The position numbers and the translations under genes are program-made. Below are positions 36,360 to 43,979 of a stretch of 64,000 nt of DNA, in pieces (the first letter of the stretch is position 1; each line of letters starts with the position of its first letter). The notes beneath the pieces were generated by a model. It worked only from the letters and a program-made list of their open reading frames with translations, was not told the DNA's origin and searched no databases. This DNA comes from Prochlorococcus sp. MIT 0701 (GTDB lineage Bacteria > Cyanobacteriota > Cyanobacteriia > PCC-6307 > Cyanobiaceae). The stretch lies in NCBI RefSeq assembly GCF_000760295.1, contig NZ_JNBA01000024.1, positions 52,716 to 116,715 of the forward strand, given 5' to 3'.

Positions 36360-37108
36360 TGACCGCTCCTAGCCCAAACCACACGATTTGGCTGCGACCC
36401 CATGCCGCAGCATTTGTGTATCTCCCGAAGGTGGCTTGCACCTCCTGGAAATTGCATCTGGCTGCAGCTCTTGGGATCCAATCGAGCGAGCCTCTGAGCT
36501 ACAAAAATCTGCATAACCCAGAGGTGTTGCCGTTGCCTTACGTGGCTTGTTTGAGTGCAGAGGAGCAGGAATCCTTGGCTGCGCAGCAGCAGAGCTCAAG
36601 CTTTCTCTACTTCACAGTGATGCGCGATCCACGCGAGCGTGCAGTGAGTGCCTATCGAGACAAGATCCTGCTGCATGCGAACCCGCACTCGTTTTTCAGT
36701 CTCCAGGTGCTGCCTTCGATTCAGGCCCATTCCGGACTCCGCTCCGATGAGAAGCCATCCTTTGAGCAATTTCTGCGCTGGATCCAGGAATCGGAGGATC
36801 CTGCCACCCAAAATGATCATTGGTTGCCGACCACACGCTTGCTCGGTTTGGCGCCTGGTGAGGGGATCCCTGAGAACTGGCGGTTTTGGACGATGGATGC
36901 GATGAGCGATGCCGTTGCGAGCATGAATCAGCTGTTGGGTTTTGAGCGTGCCTTCCCAGAGCGAGAAGCGCTGGGACCCCGTCCGGATCGCCGCAGCAAG
37001 GCGGCTATGCCTGATCTGATCAGCGCTGCTGAGGCTGAGCTGTTGCTGCAAAGCCTGTATGGCGATGATTTGGCGGTTTACGCTGCGATTCGGCGTCAGC
37101 AAAAGTAA
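36359..37108 (+). CDS. Sulfotransferase family 2-like protein (chondroitin 4-O-sulfotransferase type)
   Basis: The 249-residue protein has VYLPKVACTSWKLHLAAAL (5'-PAPS loop) and FTVMRDPRERAVSAYRDK (3'-phosphate loop), both close to the carbohydrate sulfotransferase 8-14 and chondroitin 4-O-sulfotransferase form. The ATG at 36359 shares its A with the TGA of the upstream sulfotransferase. The region between the loops is short, so the acceptor-binding part is reduced. It ends the plus-strand unit GT31-like, sulfotransferase, sulfotransferase, and converges on a GT4 gene. Confidence 0.85.
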   Translation: MTAPSPNHTIWLRPHAAAFVYLPKVACTSWKLHLAAALGIQSSEPLSYKNLHNPEVLPLPYVACLSAEEQESLAAQQQSSSFLYFTVMRDPRERAVSAYRDKILLHANPHSFFSLQVLPSIQAHSGLRSDEKPSFEQFLRWIQESEDPATQNDHWLPTTRLLGLAPGEGIPENWRFWTMDAMSDAVASMNQLLGFERAFPEREALGPRPDRRSKAAMPDLISAAEAELLLQSLYGDDLAVYAAIRRQQK

Positions 37109-37138
37109 TGATCGGATCAGCCTCTAAGACTCAGAGAG

Positions 37139-38800
37139 TTACCAGCTGATCAATCCTTGTTTCATCAGCCAAACAATGGTGGTGTTGATCGAATCGTGCC
37201 GGCTTTTGTCAAAGCTTTGCAGTAGTTCGCTCACCTTTAGTCCATGGGGTTGAACTTTCTCCAGAATGCTGATGATTTGCATGGCTTCGCTGTTAGTCCC
37301 GCGCATACCTGGATAGAGACGATTGAGTTTCACTTGCAGTGACTGCTGCAACTCTGCGGACCCTGATCGCTGGATGATCAGATCGTCATGAAGGCTGGAA
37401 GTAGCAAAGTGCTCAAAATCACTAAATGGATCGCCCCTGCCAGCATGCGCTTGCATAGTTATTGCTTGATCAAGCTTGATTGCTGTGGTTCGCTGTTGCT
37501 CAAGATCTTCGAAAAGTTGTTGGTATTGCTTGCAAATCACGGGCCAATCAAATAACGAAGTGGCATGTTTTTGGCTCGCAGCTCCCATCGTTTGGCGTAG
37601 CTCTTTTGAATTGGCTAACCGACCAATGGCTTGCGCTGCAAGGTCCACGTGAATGGCAGTGTGCTGGGCGACAGCGCCGGCATAGGTTTGATAGCTCTCC
37701 AGCTCCATGTTGTGTAAATGGCCGAGCAGATTGCCTGGTGCGCCTGCAGGGCTGATCAGTGTGGGGATTAAGAAGCCATCCACCTCGTGGCGAATGGTGG
37801 AGCGGTAGCCATCCCAGTCGCTCGCAACGATCGGCAGGCCTGCGGCCATCGCCTCTATTGGGGTGAGGCCAAAGGTTTCTTGAATGTTGTCGACAAGCGA
37901 TAGGAATAAATCAGCGGCAGCCCAGGCGGCGGCTAAGACATGAGGTTTTGATCCGTCCAAGATGCTTACTTTGGTGTTGTCAGCTAAGTGAGCAATCGCA
38001 TCTTGAAAGTAGTTTGAATCACTATTTTTGTCTGGAAACCAACCACAGAACACCAAGTGAATCGGATGCTTGCTGGTGGTATTGGCTCGCTCTACAGCCT
38101 CAATCATTGCTTGGGGAAAGGCCTTTTCGTAAAACGACAGACGGCCCACCCAGAGGGCGAGAACGTCATCGTTTTGAAGGCCCAATTCAGACCTGAGCTG
38201 TTGCCGCGAGGCTTGATTGGAGGCCATCGTTTGGATTGCCTGTGTATCCACACCAAGAGGAATGAGAGGTAATTGGGGGCGCGTAAATTGGCTTGCCGCA
38301 AAGCGTTCCTTGAGCCAAGATTCTTGGTCATTAAAAAAAGATTGAACCACTGATTTCACGGCCGGAGACGTGCAGATCAATGCATCCCAAGCTTGTATCG
38401 GCGCTGCTAAACATGAAACGATCTGCTCACGAATCATTGGCGGCCCCAGGGTGTGAATGAGGCCAACTAAGTTGTAAGCATGGTTGCCAACTTGGCTGCG
38501 TCTTAGCCAAGCCAATTCACTTAAGTTGGCGGCACCACGCAGAATGATTCCACTGGTTTTTGGCAGTGACGTGTCCCAAACAGGCGCAGAGGAAAAAATC
38601 GCCTCTTTGCTTTGATGGCGGCAGAATTGGGGCGCTAAGTCTTCGGCTGAGGCTGAAGTTTGATGTAGAACATTGATGCGTTCAAACGGGATATTTTCTG
38701 TGAGGGCAGAAAACAAGCCAGAATTGGCTACATCCTTGCCATAGGGGGAATGGAAGGGCTTGCCGAGATGGCCTGAAGGGTGAAAGATTGTGATGTCCAT
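37139..38800 (-). CDS. GT4 family glycosyltransferase (553 residues)
   Basis: The GT-B donor domain is seen in VLALWVGRLSFYEKAFPQAM, VSILDGSKPHVLAAAWAAAD and DNIQETFGLTPIEAMAAGLP, with the ET-GL-P-EAM nucleotide-sugar site. The N-terminus starts MDITIFHPSGHLGKPFHSPY. A C-terminal extension of about 110 residues beyond the GT domain (LDQAITMQAHAG onward, ending MKQGLISW) has no recognised motif and could bind a partner or acceptor. The start codon is 11 bases from that of the divergent gene at 38812, so at least one promoter must lie inside coding sequence. Confidence 0.87.
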   Translation of the reverse strand: MDITIFHPSGHLGKPFHSPYGKDVANSGLFSALTENIPFERINVLHQTSASAEDLAPQFCRHQSKEAIFSSAPVWDTSLPKTSGIILRGAANLSELAWLRRSQVGNHAYNLVGLIHTLGPPMIREQIVSCLAAPIQAWDALICTSPAVKSVVQSFFNDQESWLKERFAASQFTRPQLPLIPLGVDTQAIQTMASNQASRQQLRSELGLQNDDVLALWVGRLSFYEKAFPQAMIEAVERANTTSKHPIHLVFCGWFPDKNSDSNYFQDAIAHLADNTKVSILDGSKPHVLAAAWAAADLFLSLVDNIQETFGLTPIEAMAAGLPIVASDWDGYRSTIRHEVDGFLIPTLISPAGAPGNLLGHLHNMELESYQTYAGAVAQHTAIHVDLAAQAIGRLANSKELRQTMGAASQKHATSLFDWPVICKQYQQLFEDLEQQRTTAIKLDQAITMQAHAGRGDPFSDFEHFATSSLHDDLIIQRSGSAELQQSLQVKLNRLYPGMRGTNSEAMQIISILEKVQPHGLKVSELLQSFDKSRHDSINTTIVWLMKQGLISW

Positions 38801-38811
38801 AATCGTTGTGA

Positions 38812-39744
38812 ATGCAAGCTGATCTTGAAAGGCTCAAGGTGCGTGTGGTGATCCCTCACTATTGCTCCGATCAAGGTGGTACTCAGCATTACGGGTCGAC
38901 ACGCTCTGGCAATCGCGACAAACGCATCGTGGCTTTGGGGCGCACTCTTGGAGCGTTGCGTGCTTTGACGCTTCAGGCAGGTGCCAACGATTATATTTTC
39001 AATCACACCCCTATCCCTGGTCCGGCTCCACTTGCTCAGCTCATGCAGTCTGCTAGTCAGGCGCGCCCGATTGATCTTGAGGTTCTTGTATGCGTGACCG
39101 GAGATGCCTGGTTGGAGCGAGCCTTGCGTGCTTTTGCCCGCACGTTTCGGGGTGTACGTTTAGAGCTCACCAATCCGATCGAACTCGGGTTGGTCGCGCG
39201 TGATCTGTTGCTCAAGACCGATCCGGTTCCAGATCTCTCCTTATACATGGAAGATGACCTGGTGATTCATGATCCCTACTTCTTTGAGAAGCAGTTTTGG
39301 TTCATCAAGCGTGCCAATGATCAGGCTGTGCTGATGCCCCATCGTTATGAACTTGATTTTGATGATGAGGGGGTGTCAAGGCGCTTGTTTGTGGATGGCT
39401 TTATCGAAGAGCCAGCCTCTGCGTTGTTTCCCTGGCAGCCGCTAGAGAATGCAGCCCAGGGGATGTTTCGCAACGAACAAGTGAGTTTTGATTTGGCGAA
39501 GAATCCACACTCGGGTTGTTTTGTCTTGAGTGCTGCTCAGATATATCAGCTTAGGAATCAAGGGGTGCCAGCTCAGCAATGGGTGGGTCCCTTGGAAACG
39601 GCGGCAACGTTTACTCCTGCCCATTGTTTCCCTGTGTATAAGCCATCGTTATCGTGCCGAGATTTTCTTACGGTTGAACATGCCCATCATTCTTTCAGTG
39701 GCTATTTTGAATCGTCATTCGTTCCTCCTGCTCAAGTAGGATAA
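38812..39744 (+). CDS. Probable glycosyltransferase-like protein of unknown family
   Basis: The 310-residue protein begins near VRVVIPHYCSDQGG, a first strand like GT-A enzymes. LSLYMEDDLVIHDPYFFEK (about residues 142-160) contains an EDD motif that could be a metal-binding DxD equivalent, and NPHSGCFVLSAAQIYQL resembles an acceptor-side glycine motif. I do not recognise the family. Context, between two GT4 genes, supports a sugar-transfer role. The ATG at 38812 is used; a GTG at 38839 preceded by AAAGG is an alternative that would widen the very short divergent gap. Confidence 0.6.
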   Translation: MQADLERLKVRVVIPHYCSDQGGTQHYGSTRSGNRDKRIVALGRTLGALRALTLQAGANDYIFNHTPIPGPAPLAQLMQSASQARPIDLEVLVCVTGDAWLERALRAFARTFRGVRLELTNPIELGLVARDLLLKTDPVPDLSLYMEDDLVIHDPYFFEKQFWFIKRANDQAVLMPHRYELDFDDEGVSRRLFVDGFIEEPASALFPWQPLENAAQGMFRNEQVSFDLAKNPHSGCFVLSAAQIYQLRNQGVPAQQWVGPLETAATFTPAHCFPVYKPSLSCRDFLTVEHAHHSFSGYFESSFVPPAQVG

Positions 39745-39776
39745 GACTCTAAGACTCGATTTTTCTAAGGAAAGAT

Positions 39777-41003
39777 TTGAATATATTATTCGTTCATGGC
39801 AATTATCCCGCACAGTTTGTCCACCTTGCTAAGGCCCTTGCTGCAGATGGCCACCGGGTGGTGTTTTTAACGGGGAGGAAAGATCCAGAGGTGTGGCCGT
39901 TGACCGGGGTGGAGGTACGTCGCTTTGAATTGCACCGGGAGGTGTCTTCTGAGATTCATCCTTATTTAATTCCGATGGAGCAGGCTGTACTTCAAGGCCA
40001 AGCAGTGCTGCGAGTGCTTGATGTGCTGGCTCAAGAGGGCTTTCAACCTCGGCTTACCTTTGCTCATGGTGGGAATGGCTTGTCGTTATTTATACGCCAC
40101 TTGTTTCCGGAAACACGCTTGATTGCATATATGGAGTGGTGGTTTCGTGATGAAACCTCGCACTGGTGCTTTCCAAGTTACGAATTTGATCAGCGCTTAC
40201 GTACCACGATGCGCAACAGCATCATTCTTCAAGAGTTAGAACAATGTGATGTAGCTGTTACTCCAACATCCTGGCAACAGCAACAGTTTCCTAAGCACTA
40301 CAAAGATAAAATAAAGGTCATTTTTGACGGTGTTGATACTTCTTTTTTCTGCCCCACCCCTGTTAAGGGAGAGTTGATTCTAAATGGCTTGAAGTGTGTA
40401 CAGCCCTTGCATATCGGTGAGAACTCTTTATTGCTAACTTATGCCACCCGTGGTATGGAAACACTGCGTGGCTTTCCGGAATTCATGCGGATGTTGCCGC
40501 CCTTGCTTGAGGCACTTCCCAACTTGGAGGTGGTGATTGCTGGAGATGATCGTTGCGTCTATAGCCAAGCCCCGGATCGTGCAGATGGCTCCTGGAAGCA
40601 GGCGTTGTTGGAGGAGCTTGGTAATCGCCTTGATTTGGGCCGTGTTCATTTCACGGGGTCATTAATGTATGGCGAGTATCAGCAGATGCTGAACCGTTCT
40701 GATTTGCATGTGTATTTTACACGTTCCTATGTCACTAGCTGGGGGTTGTTTCAGGCAGCGGCTTGTGGGGCGTCGTTGATGGTAAATAGGGATCCAGCAA
40801 CTAATTATGTGCTGAAGGGAGATCAAGCCTATTGGGTTGATTTGGACGACCCACAGCACTTAGTTGATTGCGCTACCAAGGTATTAAAATCTGCGCCGGA
40901 GAGGCGCAAAAATATAAAACAAAGTTATTTAAAGTCTGAGTGGGCTTTGGGAAATTGTATTGCGAGTTGGGTGGAATTAATCAATGCTCAGCTCAAGGTA
41001 TAA
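39777..41003 (+). CDS. GT4-like glycosyltransferase, paralogue A
   Basis: The 408-residue GT-B protein opens MNILFVHGNYPAQFVHLAKA. It contains HGGNGLSLFIRHLFP, a YMEWWFR motif, VTPTSWQQQQFP and IFDGVDTSFFCP, and its donor half has VYFTRSYVTSWGLFQAAACG. The start is a TTG at 39777 with AAGGA six bases upstream, 32 bases after the previous gene. It shares its whole plan with the protein at 41646: opening, HPGWGESLF-type block, VTPTAFQRSSFP and the terminal WSLLEA site. The two are probably a duplicated pair acting on related acceptors. Confidence 0.85.
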   Translation: MNILFVHGNYPAQFVHLAKALAADGHRVVFLTGRKDPEVWPLTGVEVRRFELHREVSSEIHPYLIPMEQAVLQGQAVLRVLDVLAQEGFQPRLTFAHGGNGLSLFIRHLFPETRLIAYMEWWFRDETSHWCFPSYEFDQRLRTTMRNSIILQELEQCDVAVTPTSWQQQQFPKHYKDKIKVIFDGVDTSFFCPTPVKGELILNGLKCVQPLHIGENSLLLTYATRGMETLRGFPEFMRMLPPLLEALPNLEVVIAGDDRCVYSQAPDRADGSWKQALLEELGNRLDLGRVHFTGSLMYGEYQQMLNRSDLHVYFTRSYVTSWGLFQAAACGASLMVNRDPATNYVLKGDQAYWVDLDDPQHLVDCATKVLKSAPERRKNIKQSYLKSEWALGNCIASWVELINAQLKV

Positions 41004-41592
41004 ATTCAGCAGCCAATTCTCTAATCCGACTTTCTTCATGCCTAAGTTCCCCAAGGGCCCAGAGGTCGAAGTGCTCGGAGCGCTTCTTCACAAATGAAGA
41101 AAATCCAGCTGCCGTTAATGTTGATTGCAGGACTTTTTTAGTGAATCCACATCGATGAGCCATATAAAGATTACCTTTCTGCATTGCAGCTCGATGGCCA
41201 TACAAAATGTCAATAGGTGCGATAGGGCCAGAAGTGCTTACGTATGCAGGATCCGTAAGTTTATCTTCGGCGATCAGCTTACATACTTCCTGAAGGTCCG
41301 GACAGTTTATCAAAATAAATCCATCAATTTTAAGGACTCGTTTAAACTCGCCTAGTGCAATTGAGACGTCATGTGGGTAAAGATGTTCAATATTGTGAGA
41401 AGAAAATATTGCATCAACAGATTGATTTTCGACAGCAGAGAGGTCTGTCATTGTGCCTACGAGATTGGGCCTTACACTTTCATCAATGTCTAAGCGAATT
41501 TCTTGCCAATCTTTATCTGCAAATGGTGTACGGTCCTGATGCTTAGGACCACAACCCACATGCAGGAATACAGGTTTGTGATTCACAACCAT
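40993..41592 (-). CDS. SAM-dependent methyltransferase
   Basis: The 199-residue class I methyltransferase has motif I FLHVGCGPKHQDRTPF (a GxGxx-like glycine loop), a D in RLDIDESV as the ribose contact, VDAIFSSHNIEHLYP (post-motif II; SSHxxEHL is typical of this family) and FKRVLKIDGFILINCPD. Members of this small family are often found in polysaccharide clusters, where they may methylate sugars. The ATG at 41592 is chosen because the longer frame to 41706 runs into the divergent gene. It lies between the two paralogous glycosyltransferases, on the opposite strand, and overlaps the end of paralogue A by 11 bases. Confidence 0.82.
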   Translation of the reverse strand: MVVNHKPVFLHVGCGPKHQDRTPFADKDWQEIRLDIDESVRPNLVGTMTDLSAVENQSVDAIFSSHNIEHLYPHDVSIALGEFKRVLKIDGFILINCPDLQEVCKLIAEDKLTDPAYVSTSGPIAPIDILYGHRAAMQKGNLYMAHRCGFTKKVLQSTLTAAGFSSFVKKRSEHFDLWALGELRHEESRIRELAAEFIP

Positions 41593-41645
41593 CTTTATCT
41601 TTTCTTTCTGCAGTAGAATAGCATCTAACGTACCTGGATGAAGTA

Positions 41646-42887
41646 TTGAATATCTTGTTTGTTCATCAGAGCTTCCCGGGTCAATATTTACATCTTGTGA
41701 ATGCACTTGCTAAGCAAAGTGAGCATAAAATAGTTGCTTTAACTATTAACCCACCCTCTGATTGTCTACCTCCTGGGCTGCAGCTAGTACGTTATTCCCT
41801 CGGCCGTGGTAATTCGGCTGACGTCCATCCCTTAGCTATGGAGACTGAATCAAAAGTGATTCGTGGAGAAGCTTGTGCTCGTGCAGCTCATAGCCTTAAG
41901 GAACAAGGGTTCATGCCGGATCTTATATGTGCTCATCCAGGATGGGGTGAATCATTGTTTTTGAGTGATATTTGGCCCCAAGTTCCAATTTTGAGCTACC
42001 AGGAGTTTTACTATAAAGCGGAGGGAAGTGATTCTGACTTTGATCCGGAGTTTCAGAGTGATGCTCCATGGGAAATTCGAGCTAAAGTTCGAATGAAGAA
42101 TGCATATTTGCAGCTAGCTCTAGAATCCAGCACTTGGAATGTGACTCCCACTGCGTTTCAGCGCAGCTCCTTTCCTGTTCAATGGCAGCAAAAAATTAGT
42201 ACTATTCATGATGGCATTCGCACTGACCTAGCTTATCCAAATAAGAATGTTGCACCAATTCAGCTTTCGGAAGGCCGTCAAATCAACCCTACTGATCAGT
42301 TAATTACGTTTGTCAATAGGACTTTGGAGCCCTATCGAGGTTGTCATACCTTTATCCGTGCTATTCCGCGTATTCAGCAGCTTTGTCCACATGCCAAGAT
42401 TTTGATCGTAGGTCAAACGTCAGGTGTAAGTTATGGAAAGGTTTGCCCAGGAGGAGAGTGGAAAGATCAGTTTTTAGCGGAGATTGATGGGCAGTACGAT
42501 CCAGATCTGGTCTTATTTAGTGGAAGCATGGTTTACGAAAAGTTTTTGAGAGTCCTGCAATTGTCTAAAGTCCATGTTTATTTGACTTACCCATTTGTCC
42601 TTAGCTGGAGTCTGCTTGAGGCGATGAGTAGTGGTTGTGCTGTTGTGGCTTCTGATACTTTGCCTGTTAGAGAGGTGATTCAACATGGGGTAAATGGTCT
42701 TTTGGTCGATTTCTTCTCTCCAAATGATGTTGCTGACTATGTTTCTGATTTGATTCATGATCGTGCGCTGGCTGTTCAGCTTGGGCTAGCTGCACGTCAT
42801 TTGGTTCTCGATCGATATAGCCTTGAGAAATGTCTGCCTCGGCATCTCTCTTTGTTGCAATTGGTTGGTACTGGCAGCTTATTTTGA
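41646..42887 (+). CDS. GT4-like glycosyltransferase, paralogue B
   Basis: The 413-residue GT-B enzyme opens MNILFVHQSFPGQYLHLVNA. It has ICAHPGWGESLFLSDIWP, VTPTAFQRSSFPVQWQQ, ISTIHDGIRTDLAYP and YLTYPFVLSWSLLEAMSSG, with VNGLLVDFFSPNDVADYV near the end. The start is TTG, as in paralogue A, and both begin TTG-AAT-AT. It is more complete than A in its C-terminal donor region. It is divergent from the methyltransferase, with 53 bases between the starts, and marks the right end of the glycan island. Confidence 0.87.
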   Translation: MNILFVHQSFPGQYLHLVNALAKQSEHKIVALTINPPSDCLPPGLQLVRYSLGRGNSADVHPLAMETESKVIRGEACARAAHSLKEQGFMPDLICAHPGWGESLFLSDIWPQVPILSYQEFYYKAEGSDSDFDPEFQSDAPWEIRAKVRMKNAYLQLALESSTWNVTPTAFQRSSFPVQWQQKISTIHDGIRTDLAYPNKNVAPIQLSEGRQINPTDQLITFVNRTLEPYRGCHTFIRAIPRIQQLCPHAKILIVGQTSGVSYGKVCPGGEWKDQFLAEIDGQYDPDLVLFSGSMVYEKFLRVLQLSKVHVYLTYPFVLSWSLLEAMSSGCAVVASDTLPVREVIQHGVNGLLVDFFSPNDVADYVSDLIHDRALAVQLGLAARHLVLDRYSLEKCLPRHLSLLQLVGTGSLF

Positions 42888-43979
42888 ATGGCGACTGAAT
42901 TTGCTGGGTTTCACGGAGTCTAGACAAGCTAAATGAAGCCATGAAAAACTTTTGATTTTGGCTTTAAATAATTAGTCGATTAAGAGATTTATGAGGTATG
43001 GTCTGCTTAGGCGTTCATTATTTTATGTCTCTAATATTTCTTTTTGCAGTATCTTTACATTTTACAGGGGCTATTCCTTCTATCAGAGGAGCAGCTATAC
43101 TCTCTACCTTGCGAATAAAGCTTGATATTTTCTTGCAAGCTTTTTGGCTTTAGTTTTGCTCTCCCTGGGCTTTTCTTCCTCTGCATTTGTATTTTTTGGG
43201 TTATGCTAAATGGTCACATCTAGGCTTTGGCCTTGACGAGTAAGTGTGTTGATAGCCGAGCTATCGTCATTGATTATTAATGGGTTTTAGTATTCTTCCC
43301 TTTAGGTGGTGGAAAGTGGCCTCCTGAGTGAATATACTTTTCTCTGATGAGATGAGTTTTAGCCCATTTAGTGTCTAGTTACTTTTGCAAATGTAGCCAT
43401 CGCCTCTTTTTGATCTATCGTTTATTGATTAGTTCCTTGTTTGATTTCTTGGCTGAATGTTGTCGATGTAATTATACTTTCGCCCTTGCTATTAATGGCT
43501 ACTGGCTTTTCGTTGGCAGCCTTAGACGTTTTGCATTGGCATTAGTGACTTGCTGCTTTCTAGTGTTTTAGCAATAAATAATTTCTAATATGTAATTATT
43601 TATTGGATGAGTCTTAATTTATTTATTTGGAGCTGTATTTTCTCAGGTCGCTTTGGTGTGAAATTGGTAATATTTACGGATGTCTTGCTTGGCTCTATAG
43701 ATTTATACGTCTTATTCACTTGCTTGGCGTCTTCTTGTGATTGACAATGTGTTGTATTTATTTCTGTTGGTTCAAGTTTTCGCTATTGCTAATAAATTTG
43801 CTTGTCAATAGCCTCTCTTCTGTAGTGATTTTCTTATTGCTTGGTGATGAATCCTCAGAGTCTCAATGCTTTCCTTTCCGTCATTGATGGGGCTGTGTAA
43901 ATGTGATTCCAAATAAAAAAGCCCCCGCTTAGCGGGGGCCAATCGAGACTTGAAGAACTCGATCTAGTGGGAGTAAAAA
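42888..43979. other. 1.1-kb gene-poor, T-rich region
   Basis: No supported gene is visible. The plus strand is strikingly T-rich and A/C-poor over most of the length, unlike both neighbours. The longest frame (43371-43571, plus) encodes a Cys/Leu/Phe-rich peptide whose composition simply follows the base bias. Only the terminator near the right end is recognisable. The stretch separates the glycan island from the type I secretion locus and may be decayed or acquired DNA. Confidence 0.5.
43911..43939 (-). terminator. Rho-independent terminator of the repeat-protein gene
   Basis: A perfect 8-bp GC stem (43921-43928 with 43932-43939) encloses a three-base loop. The A-rich run 43911-43920 becomes a T-run on the minus strand. 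It lies 40 bases past the stop of the repeat protein. Confidence 0.9.

Noticed and set aside
43371..43571. 66-codon plus-strand frame in the T-rich gap
   Set aside because: Its Cys/Leu/Phe content is what T-rich DNA gives by chance; no ribosome site seen.
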